Shown here in pieces: positions 47,288-59,517 of a stretch of 64,000 nt of DNA. The notes beneath the pieces were generated by a model. That model worked only from the letters and a program-made list of their open reading frames with translations, was not told the origin of the DNA and did no database searches. The position numbers were made by a program, and so were the translations under genes. Each line of letters begins with the position of its first letter. The first letter of the stretch is position 1. This DNA is from Ananas comosus. Lineage: Eukaryota; Streptophyta; Magnoliopsida; Poales; Bromeliaceae. The DNA is taken from NCBI RefSeq assembly GCF_001540865.1, contig NC_033623.1, positions 15,292,955 through 15,356,954 on the forward strand, given 5' to 3'.

Positions 47288-47420
47288 AGAGGAGGTAATG
47301 ATGGTTGGAGAGGAAAAAAAGAATGAGGGAAATAAAAGAGCGGAGATAATGATGGTAACAAGGGCGGAGGTAATGTTGGTTGGAGAGAAAAAAAAACGAG
47401 AGAAATTAAAAAGAAAAGAA
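47288..47420. repeat. Purine-rich tandem repeat, about 86-bp unit
   Basis: GAGGTAATGATGGTTGGAGA near 47294 recurs as GAGGTAATGTTGGTTGGAGA near 47379. Each copy is followed by an A-rich stretch and GAG(G)GAAAT-like sequence. The neighbouring 47060-47230 is GC-richer but shows no domain. Confidence 0.55.
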
Positions 47421-48548
47421 AAGGAGGGTTTTTTGTCAGTTTCTTAAAAATTTGATTTGAACTTGCAAAATTCAATAAAGATCAGTCTTTCAAACTTTAG
47501 GAGGTTGAACGAAGTTGAGCTTGCAAAATTTATAAATTTCTTAATTGTTCCTTTAATTGCAAAAGTTTTCATTAAACTTTGCTGCCCGCTAAATTTTCAT
47601 ATAAATACAAGTGGAAAACATGCTCGATCTTTTCAAGTAAGATTCCTTAATTTTGTCTTCTTTGATGAACTTGCAATTTCATTTCTAATTTGTTTTAATA
47701 TAATTTTGCACAAAAATTAAATTAAAACATTTATTGAATTTTGTGGCACAAAAACTTATCAGCAGCAGCACTTTTATTAACTGTAAAATAATTTAAATTA
47801 GTAAATCTATAATATAGCAAAAATTTTAATTTATCCAATTAAAATTACCTAGTTTTCAAGAAAATTAAAATTTGAAAAGTAATATAGTTTAGAACCCCAT
47901 GCATTTTTATCAAGTTTTCTTTTACAACTCCCGTGACGGTTTCTGTTACTATTTGGCTAGAGGAGAAAGATTCAAAATTATTTTAAACACCAGTGTTGTA
48001 GACTAAATCGAATCTATTATTTTAAATACTTTTGGTACTTAAAATTTTGGGGGAAAATATTGCTTATTATAATTCATCATAAAATGATAATTTATATTTT
48101 TATTGTGCGAGCTATAAAATTATTAGAAAAACAGAAGAAAACGTGCGTAAGAAACCAACGAAAGGAACCTCGGGAACGATATATAGCTTGGACTTAATAA
48201 TAAGGACAAAACAAATCTTTAATTGGGATAAACTTTAAAGAAAATTAATTTTCAAAATAAAAAAGCTATGGAAATTTTGTTTAAGTACTCGGTGGATTAG
48301 TACTCCTAACATGTTGACTATATAAAGAGCGCTGCATAGTCGAGAAACTCATGGTCCCTCACTAACTGGGGGAGGGAGAAATGGGGGAGCCACTTTGAGA
48401 AATGGTCGAGCCAGGTGCCGATGGCTCGGACCGTTTTGTTAGGCTCAGGGAAGAGGAGACCACGTACAAAAATGGTTAGAGGAGGGGAGTAGGAGCTTGC
48501 ACTACAATAGGTGGGTGTTCAACACTCAAAAGCCGCAGCTTCTGCGTT

Positions 48549-48599
48549 GTAACGTATCGTCATCATCGTCGTCGTCGTCGTCATCGTCATCATCGCCAT
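48549..48599. repeat. CGT/CAT trinucleotide repeat
   Basis: A run of CATCGTCGT-type triplets; it creates a spurious poly-Asp frame on the minus strand. Confidence 0.75.
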
Positions 48600-48989
48600 T
48601 ATGTTCCTCCTCTTTCGGGGTCTTTTTAATTTTTGGAACATAGGTGATACCTATGATCTTAGCTAGAGGGAACTTATTTGTTATGTAGCTGCTTAATTTG
48701 CTAATGTTGGAAATTAATGAGCATAACATAATTAGTTTGGATATCATCATTACCATGAAATGTTAAGAACTTAATGTTTGGATCATCAACCTCTTTGTCT
48801 CTCTATTTGATTTCTTTCCCCTTAACCATGAGAATGAGCAGAAGTAAAATTATATCTATAAAAAAGAGTTGAAGAGAAGTGATGTTTAATATAATAAAAA
48901 ATGAATGTTTCTTTTTTTTTTTTCTTTTTTTTTTTTTCCTTTCTCGCTTTACTCGCAGTTTCAAAGTGAAAAAAAAGTAATTAATCTAG

Positions 48990-49145
48990 ACACTTGGTTT
49001 GTGCCTTTGTGGTCATAGGTCAGGGTTCAAACTTCGATGGTGTTTCTATTTACGAATTTGTTGTTTTCTAGTCTCAGATTAAATACTGTGAGATATCAAA
49101 TTTGTTGTTTTCTAGCCTCAAATTAAATATTGAGAGATAATCGAA
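48990..49145 (+). repeat. Possible second SINE type, with a 53-bp internal duplication
   Basis: CACTTGGTTTGTGCCTTTGT could be an A-box region and GGGTTCAAACTTCG a B-box. Downstream, AATTTGTTGTTTTCTAG(T/C)CTCA and AATTAAAT/GATTAAATA(C/T)TG(T)GAGA repeat twice about 46-53 bases apart. A target duplication was not identified. The Pol III boxes alone are weak evidence. Confidence 0.35.
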
Positions 49146-49905
49146 AGAAACTCAATTCCTAGCTACATAGGTTGCGAAATTCACGAATCAAACAATCCTA
49201 ATTAGCTTATCTGCATTAAGTTATTGAATCGCACACACCATTTGGTCTCGCGAACCACGTCAAGAGCGAATTGGACTAAATTAATTCATAATTTGGAGCA
49301 ATATATCCAATGGCTGGTCCAAATCTTTATGTGAGTTGTATTACACGGAAATTAATTAACACAAAATTAATTAATTTAATTGCCTCTCTCTCACTCTGAA
49401 CAATTACAAGGCCAACAAAATTGAATTTTTTTCGTCTAAAAATCATCTTTCTTAACCCTGCAACCCTCCCGCGCCTCTCCCTTCCTTTTTGTTGAGGTTT
49501 GTACTGCCTCACTGATTTTATTAAATTCATAATTTTAATGAATAAAATACATAGTGTACTATCTTTTTCTTACAAAAAAAAAAAAAAACATTGATTTTAT
49601 CTCAGTTTTGGTGTTAAAAAGCTGTTTAACTGCCTACCAAGAACCAACAAACCCAAAAAAACCCCCCAACAAACCCCACCCACCTTTTCAAACCCCCTAT
49701 TCCTCACATTCAACCTTCCATTTTTGAAACCTCCTTGTTGACAAGCCAAAGTAGAAGAGGCTCACACTAGTTAGGTTAACAATACCCAACAAGCTTCCCC
49801 ATTTATTAAACCTAGCATCTTCACTTCTCAAAACAAAATTTTTCTTTTCTTTTTTTTATTGAAGTTCATCAAGATCCCCTACACCCTTTCTTATTAATTA
49901 GTTTC

Positions 49906-50695
49906 ATGGCTATACTCATGGACAAGCCCGGGATAGTTTCTTCGCTATTCGTCGTCATAGTCGTCGTCGGTCTCGCGCGAACAAGCGAAGGGACCTCGTA
50001 CACGGTCGGCGGCAGCGCCGGCTGGGACCTCAGCGCCGACTTCGGCTCGTGGCTTCAGAACAAAACGTTCTACGTCGGCGATGCGTTGTGTATGTTAAGT
50101 TCTCTTCTAAATCTTGTTTAGCCTCTGTTCTTTGTTGTTGCTGTGTTGTTATAAATACGAATGCAAAGCTTTAGAGAGGCATGTTTGATGAACTTAAATT
50201 TTGTAGCTAGAAACGTACAGTTACAAAGAAACATTTAACGTTCTTCGACTGTGTCCAGCTTTCCAGTACTCGAAGTATCATACAGTTAACGAGGTCGAAA
50301 AAGCCGACTACGACGCATGCAACGCCACGAACGCACTTCTTACGGGCAGCGACGGGAACACGACGGTGCCGCTCACCGCGCCAGGCGATCGGTACTTCAT
50401 CTGCGGCGTGATAACGCATTGTTTGGGCGGTATGCAGCTTCCGGTGCACGTCACCGCAAACCCATCCGCGGGCGCGCCCGTGGGCGCACCGCAGTTGTCA
50501 CCGTCGCAGTCGTCGTTCTCTCCACAGGCTCCGTCTCCGGTGGTCGACGAGAGCCCGTCGGCGAACAGCGTCGATAATCTCCCTCCTTATAGGGCGATTT
50601 TTGGCGGGTCTCATCGCATTGGAAGGGGATCAATGTTCTTAGCATGGTTGTGCACGTTTGGGGTGATATCAATAATGCATGTTGTGAGACCTTGA
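49906..50695 (+). CDS. GPI-anchored phytocyanin, uclacyanin type
   Basis: Two exons, 49906-50089 and 50259-50695, join in phase to 206 residues. An N-terminal signal peptide ends near ARTSEG. The plastocyanin-like domain follows, starting TSYTVGGSAGWDLSADFGSW. Type 1 copper ligands are visible: His in SKYHTV, Cys in YFICG, His in ITHC and Met in LGGM. A Met at the axial position is the mark of uclacyanins and differs from the Gln of stellacyanins. The Cys in DACNAT and the one in THC make the usual disulfide. A Pro/Ser/Ala-rich stretch (SPSQSSFSPQAPSPVV) would carry arabinogalactan, and a hydrophobic C-terminus (MFLAWLCTFGVISIM) fits a GPI signal. Such proteins sit on the outer face of the plasma membrane. 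The precise role is unknown. Confidence 0.93.
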
Positions 50696-51735
50696 AAACA
50701 CATTTTATTTTATTTTAAAACAGTATCATACTACCGCTTCATTCAATTGAAAAATAAGTTAAACTACATTGAAAATACATATTACCATTACTTTATATTA
50801 CACAGTGATTAATTAATTGTAATTGCTTTTGGCTCCGAATTGCAATTAATGCTTACTAATTTTGGCAGATTGACTAAATTTATGAACCAATAAATAGTAG
50901 TTAAATTCAATAATTTCTTTTGCTAATACTAAAATAAATCCTGTACAAAGCTACATAATTAGGTAATTAATTGGGGCAAGAGTATATGGTCTTAATTAAG
51001 TTTCAACAGGTAATATTCTCCCACGGCCCTTTTTTTGGGCTGGGCCGAGTTAATCAAGCCCAGATAATCGAGTCAGAGTTCGTAAAACATCGGGCCGGAC
51101 CCTGCAACGCAAAACCGTCCTATCTGCCACCCATCACATGTGAATGATTATAAATTTTAAAATCGCATTAATAATGAATGAAACAGTCTCACGGAGAAGA
51201 TCTATAATATATATTTTTTTCTTTCTTTGAATATGGTATTCAACTCTGAGTCCAGTTGTCATGTACGTACGTACGTTGAAGTTCCACCGAACGCATCGCG
51301 GCGCGAGATCTCCTCTCCCCCAAAATCATTTTGTGTGACCCAAACTTTTGCATTTGATGCCACTGCTCGATCACGACCTCTAAAGGGAAAAGCACGTTGC
51401 CATAATCTCTTTCTGTCCCATTTAAAGCATCTCTTAGATCCGTTTAAAAAACTAAATTTAGACATTAAGAGGTAGATTAGTAACTTTGTTTTTCAATTTA
51501 TTAACTTAATTTGATTAGATTGAGCGAATTGGATCTGATATGCTTTTATTAATAACACTTTTTACCATGTGTAGCAAATTAATGGCTTCAATTCATTATA
51601 ACTTAACCGTTACATCCATTCGTCACATAAAATCTGATGATCATTAGCGACGCACAAGTTAATCTTCTAGAATTTGCACAATATTGCTCTTTATATATAG
51701 AGATGTATATTTTCTATAGTAATTAGTTTAATTTT
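50696..51735. other. Gene-free flank
   Basis: The first part is the phytocyanin 3' flank. The remainder is AT-rich without a domain-bearing frame. GTACGTACGTACGTTG at about 51262-51277 is a short palindromic repeat. Confidence 0.4.
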
Positions 51736-51928
51736 GAGGGCTAAAAATAAAAACTCTAATACGAAGCTTCTAGTCCTGTTACAGAGAAAAGTTGTTTCGA
51801 AGATTTTGTTGTCATGCTTTATTTATAAGATAAGAACAGAAAAAAGAAAAAGAAATTCATGCACAAACAATGACCACCTGATTTTATTCATCAACCTCAA
51901 TATGAACCTGATACAAAAATATATATTT

Positions 51929-51950
51929 ATATATATATATATATATATAT
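51929..51950. repeat. TA microsatellite
   Basis: Short (TA)n run that gives a false Tyr-Ile tail to a frame ending at 51952. Confidence 0.8.
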
Positions 51951-51961
51951 AAGCAACAAGC

Positions 51962-52033
51962 AAAGAAAGGGAACGAGACAAGTACTTCAAAAGGANAGAA
52001 AAGAAAGGGAACGAGACAAGTACTTCAAAAGGA
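51962..52033. repeat. Direct repeat around a single N
   Basis: AAAGAAAGGGAACGAGACAA and the following GTACTTCAAAAGGA occur twice, separated by the N at 51996. The pattern looks like two contig ends that overlap but were not merged. Confidence 0.75.
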
Positions 52034-52148
52034 ATTATTCAACAAATGATAATAATAGTAATAATTATAATAATAATAATAGCCAGTAACCTCAATCTAC
52101 AAAGATAATGATGATTAGTAAATATAATAATAGTTCTCTCTCTAGAGT

Positions 52149-52733
52149 CTAGAGCAGCAGCATGAGCGACCCGGTCAGTATCAATGCGGACGCTCCCATA
52201 CTGGGAGCCATCGGCGGGCACGGGGGAGGCCGGGGACAGGGCGGGGCCGGGAGCGTCCCCCGGCGTCGCGGGAGCCTTCGCCTTCGCCGGCGCCGGCGCC
52301 TCGGCGGCGGGAGCGGGCGCCGGAGAGGCGGCGGGGGGTGGCAATGGCGGCGACAAGGCTGGGGGGAGGAGAGGCGGCGGGGTGGCCGGAGGAGGGGCGG
52401 CGACGGGCGGCGGGGTGGCGGTCTGGCTGGGCGGCGACGGGCGGAGGAGGGGCGGCGACGGCGGAAGGGGTGGCTGGAGGAGGGGCGCGACGGCGGCAGG
52501 GGTGGCCGGAGGTTGGCGGCGACGGGCGGTAGGGGTTGCCGGAGGAGGGGCGGCGATCGGGCGGCGGGTGGCCGGAGGGAGGGCGGCTGCCGGGCGGGGG
52601 TGCGACGGGTGGTGGGGGCGGTGCGGGGGTGGGGAGGAAGGGGAGAGGCCGGCGGGATTGGGCAATTGCAGGGGGAGAGGAGGAGGGAGATGGAGATGGA
52701 GAGGGAGAGGAGAAACGCAGAGTGGAGCGCCAT
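52149..52733 (-). CDS. Arabinogalactan-protein-like gene with a disturbed frame
   Basis: One frame of 194 codons starts at 52733 (CCATGG context) with a signal peptide, MALHSAFLLSLSISISLLL, and ends with MGASALILTGSLMLLL, a typical GPI-anchor signal of classical AGPs. Between them this frame is full of Arg and Pro, which is unlike any AGP. The frame shifted by one carries the expected backbone: PPPATP units, then AASPAPAPAAEAPAPAKAKA and ATPGDAPGPALSPASPVPAD. So the DNA encodes signal peptide, AP/SP/TP-rich centre and GPI tail in two frames, needing one shift near the start and a compensating one near 52200. A TATATATC box lies at 52794-52801. Sequencing indels in this GC-rich repeat are the simplest explanation; a real double frameshift is possible. 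Confidence 0.7.
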   Translation of the reverse strand: MALHSAFLLSLSISISLLLSPCNCPIPPASPLPPHPRTAPTTRRTPARQPPSLRPPAARSPPLLRQPLPPVAANLRPPLPPSRPSSSHPFRRRRPSSARRRPARPPPRRPSPPLLRPPRRLSSPQPCRRHCHPPPPLRRPLPPPRRRRRRRRRLPRRRGTLPAPPCPRPPPCPPMAPSMGASALILTGSLMLLL

Positions 52734-52793
52734 GGACGGTGAGCTCCGGGGGAAGGAGTAGAGGTGATGAGGTGAAAGGGGGGTGGTTTCGGT

Positions 52794-52801
52794 GATATAT
52801 A
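52794..52801 (-). promoter_or_regulatory. TATA box of the AGP-like gene
   Basis: TATATATC on the minus strand, about 60 bases upstream of the ATG at 52733. A second candidate (TA)n at about 52821-52832 lies a little further upstream. Confidence 0.5.
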
Positions 52802-52849
52802 GGAAGAGGAGAGAGAGAGATATATATATAGCAGGGTTGGAGGGGTCAC

Positions 52850-55800
52850 GGGTGGGAGAAAAAAAATAAAAAAAAACTTCAGCAGGTGCTTACTAAACTA
52901 AAGACGCCTTCTTAAAGAATGTCTAATCTGATACCGAATATTATTTTTTTATTTTTATTAAAATATTTTATAAACTTTTTTTAGTATTAAAAATATTTTA
53001 TAAATAATTTAATAAAAATAAAATTAATACGTGACGGCAGATCATGAGCTTAGCTTTCTAACGAGACATTATTAAAAAATTCTCGACCGAAGTTTTATTC
53101 AGAGATAGAGTGGAGAGGCAGGGGTGTGGTACAAATTGTGGTGTTGTTTTTAAGTTTAAGTAAAGTTGTAAGTTGCTTTTAATTTATGTTGGGTGAAATA
53201 TTATCTGAATAATAATAATATTAGAAAAAAAATTATATTAAGATATTTTAAGTAATATCTTGGTAAAGTTATAAAATATAAAAATTTGATTAGCAGTTTG
53301 GAAAGCGCACATTTTGATGCATTTTTCACTTACCTCTGCTCTATTCTAATTAATATTCTATGAATGAATTAGACCATTCTTCCCCTAACTTATACCACTA
53401 ATTCAAGTAAAATTCTCTCCCTCAGCATATCAGTAAAATAAAATTTATGTATGTAGTAACTAAATATTCCAAGAATATAACCAGCGGTAAAGAAAGAAAG
53501 GACGGCGAAGGCGCCTTTTCCGTGTATCCTATGATGGCTTTGTCTTGCGATCGATCAGCGGTTGTTACACCCTCTTAGTTTTGCCGGCGCTTGAAGACAC
53601 GGCTACCACTCTGTGGAGAGTCTCGCATGTTGGCGTTGCCACTCATTGCATGTCCTCGCGGCGTTCGCAGGCCCCACCTGCATACCCAGAAACAGCTAGC
53701 TGTGATTGAAAAGGCCAAGAGCCACTATTGCTGTTGGTTGGAATTAATCCATCAGCTATGATTAATCACGCGCATAATCTCCATCTTAAATTAGTCAAGC
53801 TTCGACATTTTACCTTACAAAATTTACTTGCTTCTGGTCACCAATCTTTAATATATTTCACTAATAAATACAAACGAATTGTCCTATCTAATTATTTCTC
53901 AGTAAATACACGCGAGCGAAAACTCAGATTTTGCTTTTTTTTTTTTTTGTGTGTATGGTTGTTTTGTTGCTAGATCTACATGTTTAGTGCCAAATATATG
54001 CTTTTCTTCTAATGCACTGCTGGGGAGAGCCACACCTACCTACCAGGTTGGTTATGAATGATGTGGAATCCGGAGATAATTAAGATGTTAGATCTCACTT
54101 CCTTTTCACCCCAAAAATCAAATTAATTACTAGGAGCATTTAATTGTGGGGGAGGAGCGTGACCATACAAATTTGAGGCAGGAACATGGCTAGGTAAGGA
54201 CATGGTAGGAGGTTGGGACCTTCCATTGTAAGGGAAGCAAAGGTGTCCTCCCCACACCACCACTCACTCTTTTTCCCTCCCACCCACCGCTATCATTTTA
54301 ATCCTCATGGGGTTGCCCGGGCCATGCTTGCTTCAAAAGCAAGGCCTTTCCATTGCATGAAAATTAATTGGTTTTATGTCAATCATCATATCACGAAAAG
54401 TGGAAATTTAACAATGTTGATGTTAATATGTTGATGATGCTTCCACATCCATAATATCAAAAATGTTAACTGATCTGCATGCGCAATCCAAAAATATTAT
54501 ATATTTTTGATAATATATCAGCAATTTACATATAATAACCGACATTTGTTTAGAATTCAAAAGTGCTTTCCAAATCTTTGTTCTGGCTCACGACTAAATC
54601 ATCAATACTACTACATTGGGTACAAAGAAGGCTACAATTGGTTTAGTTAATGCGTTTTTTTATTTGTGACCAATCCAGGAGTTTCCTCGTCCGAATTTGA
54701 AACTAATTATTAGAAAATTGTGGTGACATTTCTATCAAAATTACCTAGTCAGGAAGAGCATGAGGTGATGGATGTAGAACTCATAGAAGTTCTCTCAGTT
54801 TTTGAGTGTGTAAAAAATTTGAAAACACCTGGCACAGAATCTAGCTATCTCGGCCGTTAAATCAAATTGGCGATGACAAATCTTATTAATATCATCACAT
54901 ATTCACCTTTTGGTCGATCGCAAACCAGCTGAGTACTGTTAGATTACAAGAACGTACACATTGAGCTGTTCATTGCTGATACGGCCACGCTTTTCTTTTA
55001 AAGCAAGCCAAAATAGTCTAAAACATTTGAGAAGGGCAACCTCCAAATCTTCCTTTTTTTTTTTCTTTTTTTTCTTTTTTTTTGGAAAAAAGGTACCAAG
55101 CTATGAGCTTTAAGAAAAATAAACTCGGCGTACAAAATAAAAACAGTCAAGGCCTCCAGAGACAAGAAAAAGAAAACAGATCGAAAAAACAGAAGAAAAG
55201 AAAAGAAGAAAACCTCCAAATCTTCGATCAAGACATTATGAACATTACAAAAGTTCTGCTAATTATAAATTGCTTAAAGATTGCTGCAGAAATTAAAATG
55301 GCTTGCTTTGTACGGAAAAAAAACATCATTTTCATAGCAGTGATCATGATTGTCAAATAAGAAATTTTGTGACTGCGCTCATGGAGTAAAGCTCAGCAAC
55401 TCTTAACTACAGTCCAGTTTCGCTCGTACAATTAAACAGCATGCTCAGGTAGAAACAGATTTCAATGTTTCTAGAGAACGTGCATGTTTCTCTGATAACC
55501 CTTGAGTGGAAGTAAACAATAAACATCTCAAGCATATACGTTCAAAGACGTAATTTATTGGTGATTTATGTTACTAGAAGCACAATTCCCTTCCCCTCCT
55601 ACATAAACAATAACTCTTCTTCACTGACCTGATGTTCTATTAAGCCACTTGGAATTACACCGTTTTCAGCACAATATCTGGTGCATAACCAAACAGGCGA
55701 CAAATAGGAGAAAGCATGGATTCACGTTCGCAAGAGACATGTCCGACACGACGTGATTTAGCTCTTGGAAGAAAATAAACTAAGAGCTTGCGCAGCTCTG

Positions 55801-56560
55801 AAAGGACAATCTCAGGGCTGCATTAAAAAACAGAGGTGAGCAAAAAGGGGAGAGAGACACCCTGTAATAATAAGCTTTCACTAGCAGCCTAAAGATGCTT
55901 GCCAAGGATCAAGAACCAAAGTTACTGGTTCTTGGAAACTACTTTAAAACTAAGACCGAGGACTCCAATTTGGCATCCAAAGAAATCGAAGCATAAAAGA
56001 TTGTTTGGCAACTACGATTCTATTAGATAAAATAAGATAAAAAAGTGTCATCGGGGGAGAAGAAGGGTTTAGTAACTTTGAGTTGCCTGGTGTCGCATGC
56101 CAAGCTAGCTGAGAAGAGTATCAATTGAGCAGATAATGTAAGCTCAAGTTCACAGCAACACTGTTCTGATGACAATAATATCTCGAGGATTTCATAAAAT
56201 ATACTGCATTACATCTTGTTGTCAGCGAGCGGAAAGATGCTGCTAGCTTATATATCAAAATTGTGAAATGTAACATCCAAGCACCTCCTCTAATAATAAA
56301 ACAAGAAGGAAATCAAAAGTCAGCCAATATCTCAACTAACATAGCCTGAAGATTTACATACATAACAGAATAATGCAAAACAGAAATGATTATCTAGAAA
56401 GGAGACAAAATGACATTACCATTTTGGGCAAAATTAATAACTAATTTGGCCTAGTCTACTTATACACCATGATGTTATTTCTCTTTTGTTTTCCCTTTTT
56501 ATTTTTTCAGCTTTCTGTAACTTTATCTGTCTCAGTGCAAAAAAAATATCCAGACTAACA
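52850..56560. other. Gene-free DNA
   Basis: No gene is supported. 53470-53700 and 54160-54340 are GC-richer without a recognisable domain. A purine/pyrimidine-asymmetric run occurs at 55030-55210. The part from about 55370 is probably the 3' flank of the transporter gene. Confidence 0.4.
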
Positions 56561-56565
56561 CAAAG

Positions 56566-59517
56566 TTATACCTGACTATACCGGTTGGAACAAAGATATT
56601 GTGGCTGATTGCCTTCCACTAGAAGTGGCGTAACAACAGAACCTGCAAGAGGAAGAGATCACGAGTACAATAAGAAAGAGCGCAAGATGCCCAATATTAA
56701 TCAACAGTTTTGCCATTTTCTGTCTCCTTCCAGACGAAAGCTGAAAGTTATTGGAAATCCAGTCCTCAAGTTTGAACACATGTTCTTCTACTTGCTAAAG
56801 CCACCACATTAGCATATTGTTCAAAGTTTGCTGAATCAACTCCAAGGACTTGATTGTTAAAAATGGTGGTCTGAGTATGCACAGGAGTTAAATCCTAGGT
56901 AGTTAAATTTTAAATTAATCCAAAGTCAAAGGACTAGATACATATACTCTTACCTTCAGCTCCGTTCAGCCTATCGTTTGAAGGATTTATTCGATGGTGG
57001 AAAATCTGTGCAAGTTCTGCTTTCACAAGTACAGATAAAAGCATGCCAGCGATAAAAGCCCCAACCATCAGCATTTTAAATACTGCACACCACCCACTTC
57101 TTGACATGAATCCCGTAAGGAGAGGCCCCAGAGCCGCACCAACTGATCCAGTCCCATCTATAATAGCAGTAACAGTGGCCAAAGCCCGAGAATCACCCCT
57201 AAGAGATTTGTGAGTACCAAGATCGGCAGAAACAGCAGTTGTTATAAGAGCATAGGGTCCATTAACAAATAAGCCAGCGATCATCATCAATATGATGTTT
57301 GTGGATTGTGAAATGCTACCATATGCATGGTAGGCATAGAGAGCTGGTATGGCAAAATACATGAAGGTGGCTGCGGTAGTAGCCCTAGCATTTAGTTGGT
57401 CCGAGATGTAACCAGCGAGGATTCCGCCGATGATCCCCCCAACATCGAATAGAGTAGAAAGGTTTCCAGCTGACTTGACCGACATGTACTCACCTCCAAT
57501 GGCTGCAGTAAAGTAATGAAAATTCAGTTGTGTAATGAAGCAAAAATTGTCTTTGATCTGGTCCTTGGTCCAACAGGTTTGAAAACTTTCGAAATGTGCT
57601 GGTTGTAATGCATGAGTATCGCAAGCAAATATTAAAGAAATTATTTAGCTACTATCCTTAGTAGTTGAATTGATCAATGGTAAGCTAAGGCCTCATTAGG
57701 CATTGCTGCCTTTTTGGTTTTTTTCTTTCTTTTTTCTTTAACACAAATTCTGTGTGATTGAGTGTACCCATGATTGGACTTTTTCCTTCTAGTCATTGTT
57801 GGTTAGTTCACTATGGGTCACAGTTGGATGCGGAAAAACTCTTACTGGAAAAGAAAACTCGAAGAAGAGCAAACGAAAAATGTTACAATTAAGCTTCTGA
57901 TTTTGTTCCAAAACAGACCCTGTAGAAGAACAAATTGCAAGCAATTTCGCCATCAGTTTACACTGTCCACCATATAGAATTGCATCAGGAAGGGGAAGAA
58001 AAAAGGATAACAGTACCAAATGAGGCCTAAGAGTACAATATTAGTGGAGATAAATTCTCCATCAACTTGGGCAAATCAACTTGGAGACCAAGAGCCTATA
58101 TCCAAAGATTCACCGAGCAGAAATGGTGTCTGAAATGGCATTCTATTTATTGGTTATGCAACAATAATGCACAACAAGTTACTTCCAAGTATGTTTTGCA
58201 CCTTAATGATAGAGAAATCCCACATTTATGGTTGCTTCTATATAGATAAGAAATTTTGAATGTTTTTCCTGTCACCGAACTGGTGAATAACACCTTCGCA
58301 GACAAACTAAATTAGCAACAGCATTAACAAATACAAATTAGTGACTGCAAGCATTCTATTCTCCAGGACAAAACAAAATAATCACAGGGAAATGTTTCTG
58401 TTTTTGCCTGCAATGAAGATCGACCAAAAGTGCATCTTTCCACAAGTAACAAACATACAAAACAAAAATTTTCGACCAAATCAATGCGTGAGATAGCAGA
58501 ATATAAGGAGCAGATACCAGTCTGACTGAGGTAAAACGGCAACCAGTACAGGAATGTATAGGCGACAAGCTTTGAGAAGAAGAGGCAGAGCGCAAACGGT
58601 ATCACCCCCGGTATCAAGAACGCCTTCACGATCCCCACCGCACCTCCCCTCTCGCCCTTCCCTCTATCCCCTCCCGGCCCTTCCTCGTCGTCTCTACCGC
58701 CTTCCTCCTCCTCTTCCCTCCTCGGCAAAGAAAAACCTAAATCCTCAGGATACGGAGCCAAGAAGAAGTAGACGAGCAATCCCCCGAAAGCAATTAGAGC
58801 CCCGGGTAGAATAAACGACCAACCCCAGCCATACTGAAGCACACTGGCTGCGAGGAGGGAGCCGCCGATGTTCCCGACAGAGGTGTGCGCGTTCCAGATC
58901 CCCATTATGAGCCCGCGCTTTCGCCCTCCGAACCAATTCCCCACGACGGCGACCACCGAGGGCCACCCGGTGGCCTGGAGCAATCCGGCGAGCATCTGCA
59001 TTGCGAGGTAGTAGGCGAAGCAGTGGACGCGCCAGAAGTAGCCAATGCCGAAGAGGGCGACGAAGGCGCCACTCCCGATCATTCCGGCGGAGAGGAAGAG
59101 GCGGAGGTCGAGCCGGTCCCCGAGGTGGCCGGCGCCGTACATGCCGAGGGAGTAGCAGGCGAGGAAGGCGACGTCGATCTCGCCGAGCTTGGCGGTGCCG
59201 TCGGGGCCGTCGAAGGGGGCCCAACCCTTGGGGCGCGATCGATCGAGGGGGTTAGGGTTTGAGGGGGAGGGGAGGAAGAGGGGGCCGAGGGGCCATGGGA
59301 GGGAGGAAGGGGAGTGGCGAGAGAGGGGAGCAGAGGAGTCGGGGGAGGGAGGAGGGGGTTCGGGGTCGAGGACGCTCTTGACGATGCTGGTGGGCTTGCG
59401 GGAGGCGTGGTAGCAGGCGTAGGCGACGAAGGTGAGGGCGAGGACGAGGCCGCGGTGGGCGTTGCGCCCGATCGCGTCTTCTCCATAGGGGAAGAGGAAG
59501 ACGACGAGCTTCTCGCC
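56566..59517 (-). CDS. Glycerol-3-phosphate transporter, SLC37/G3PP family (MFS)
   Basis: A major-facilitator protein whose relatives exchange glycerol-3-phosphate for phosphate; Arabidopsis members respond to phosphate starvation. Exons on the minus strand: 58518 to about 59517, 56954-57502 and 56566-56642, with GT-AG borders and agreeing phases. Conserved blocks are FVAYACYHASRKPTSIVKSV, KGWAPFDG, DVAFLACYSLGMYGAGHLGD, GNWFGGRKRGLIMGIWNAHT, GVIPFALCLFFSKLVAYTFL, FDVGGIIGGILAGYISDQ and the last-exon end NRYSQV. The start is unresolved: no ATG is in frame upstream of TM1. Two in-frame TAG codons lie near 59518-59527 and the nearby ATG at 59486 is out of frame. An upstream exon, or a small indel, must supply the N-terminus. 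All 12 membrane segments otherwise seem present. A uORF of 20 codons (MQSPSPPTLSLLL...) sits in the presumed 5' leader near 59640. Confidence 0.9.
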
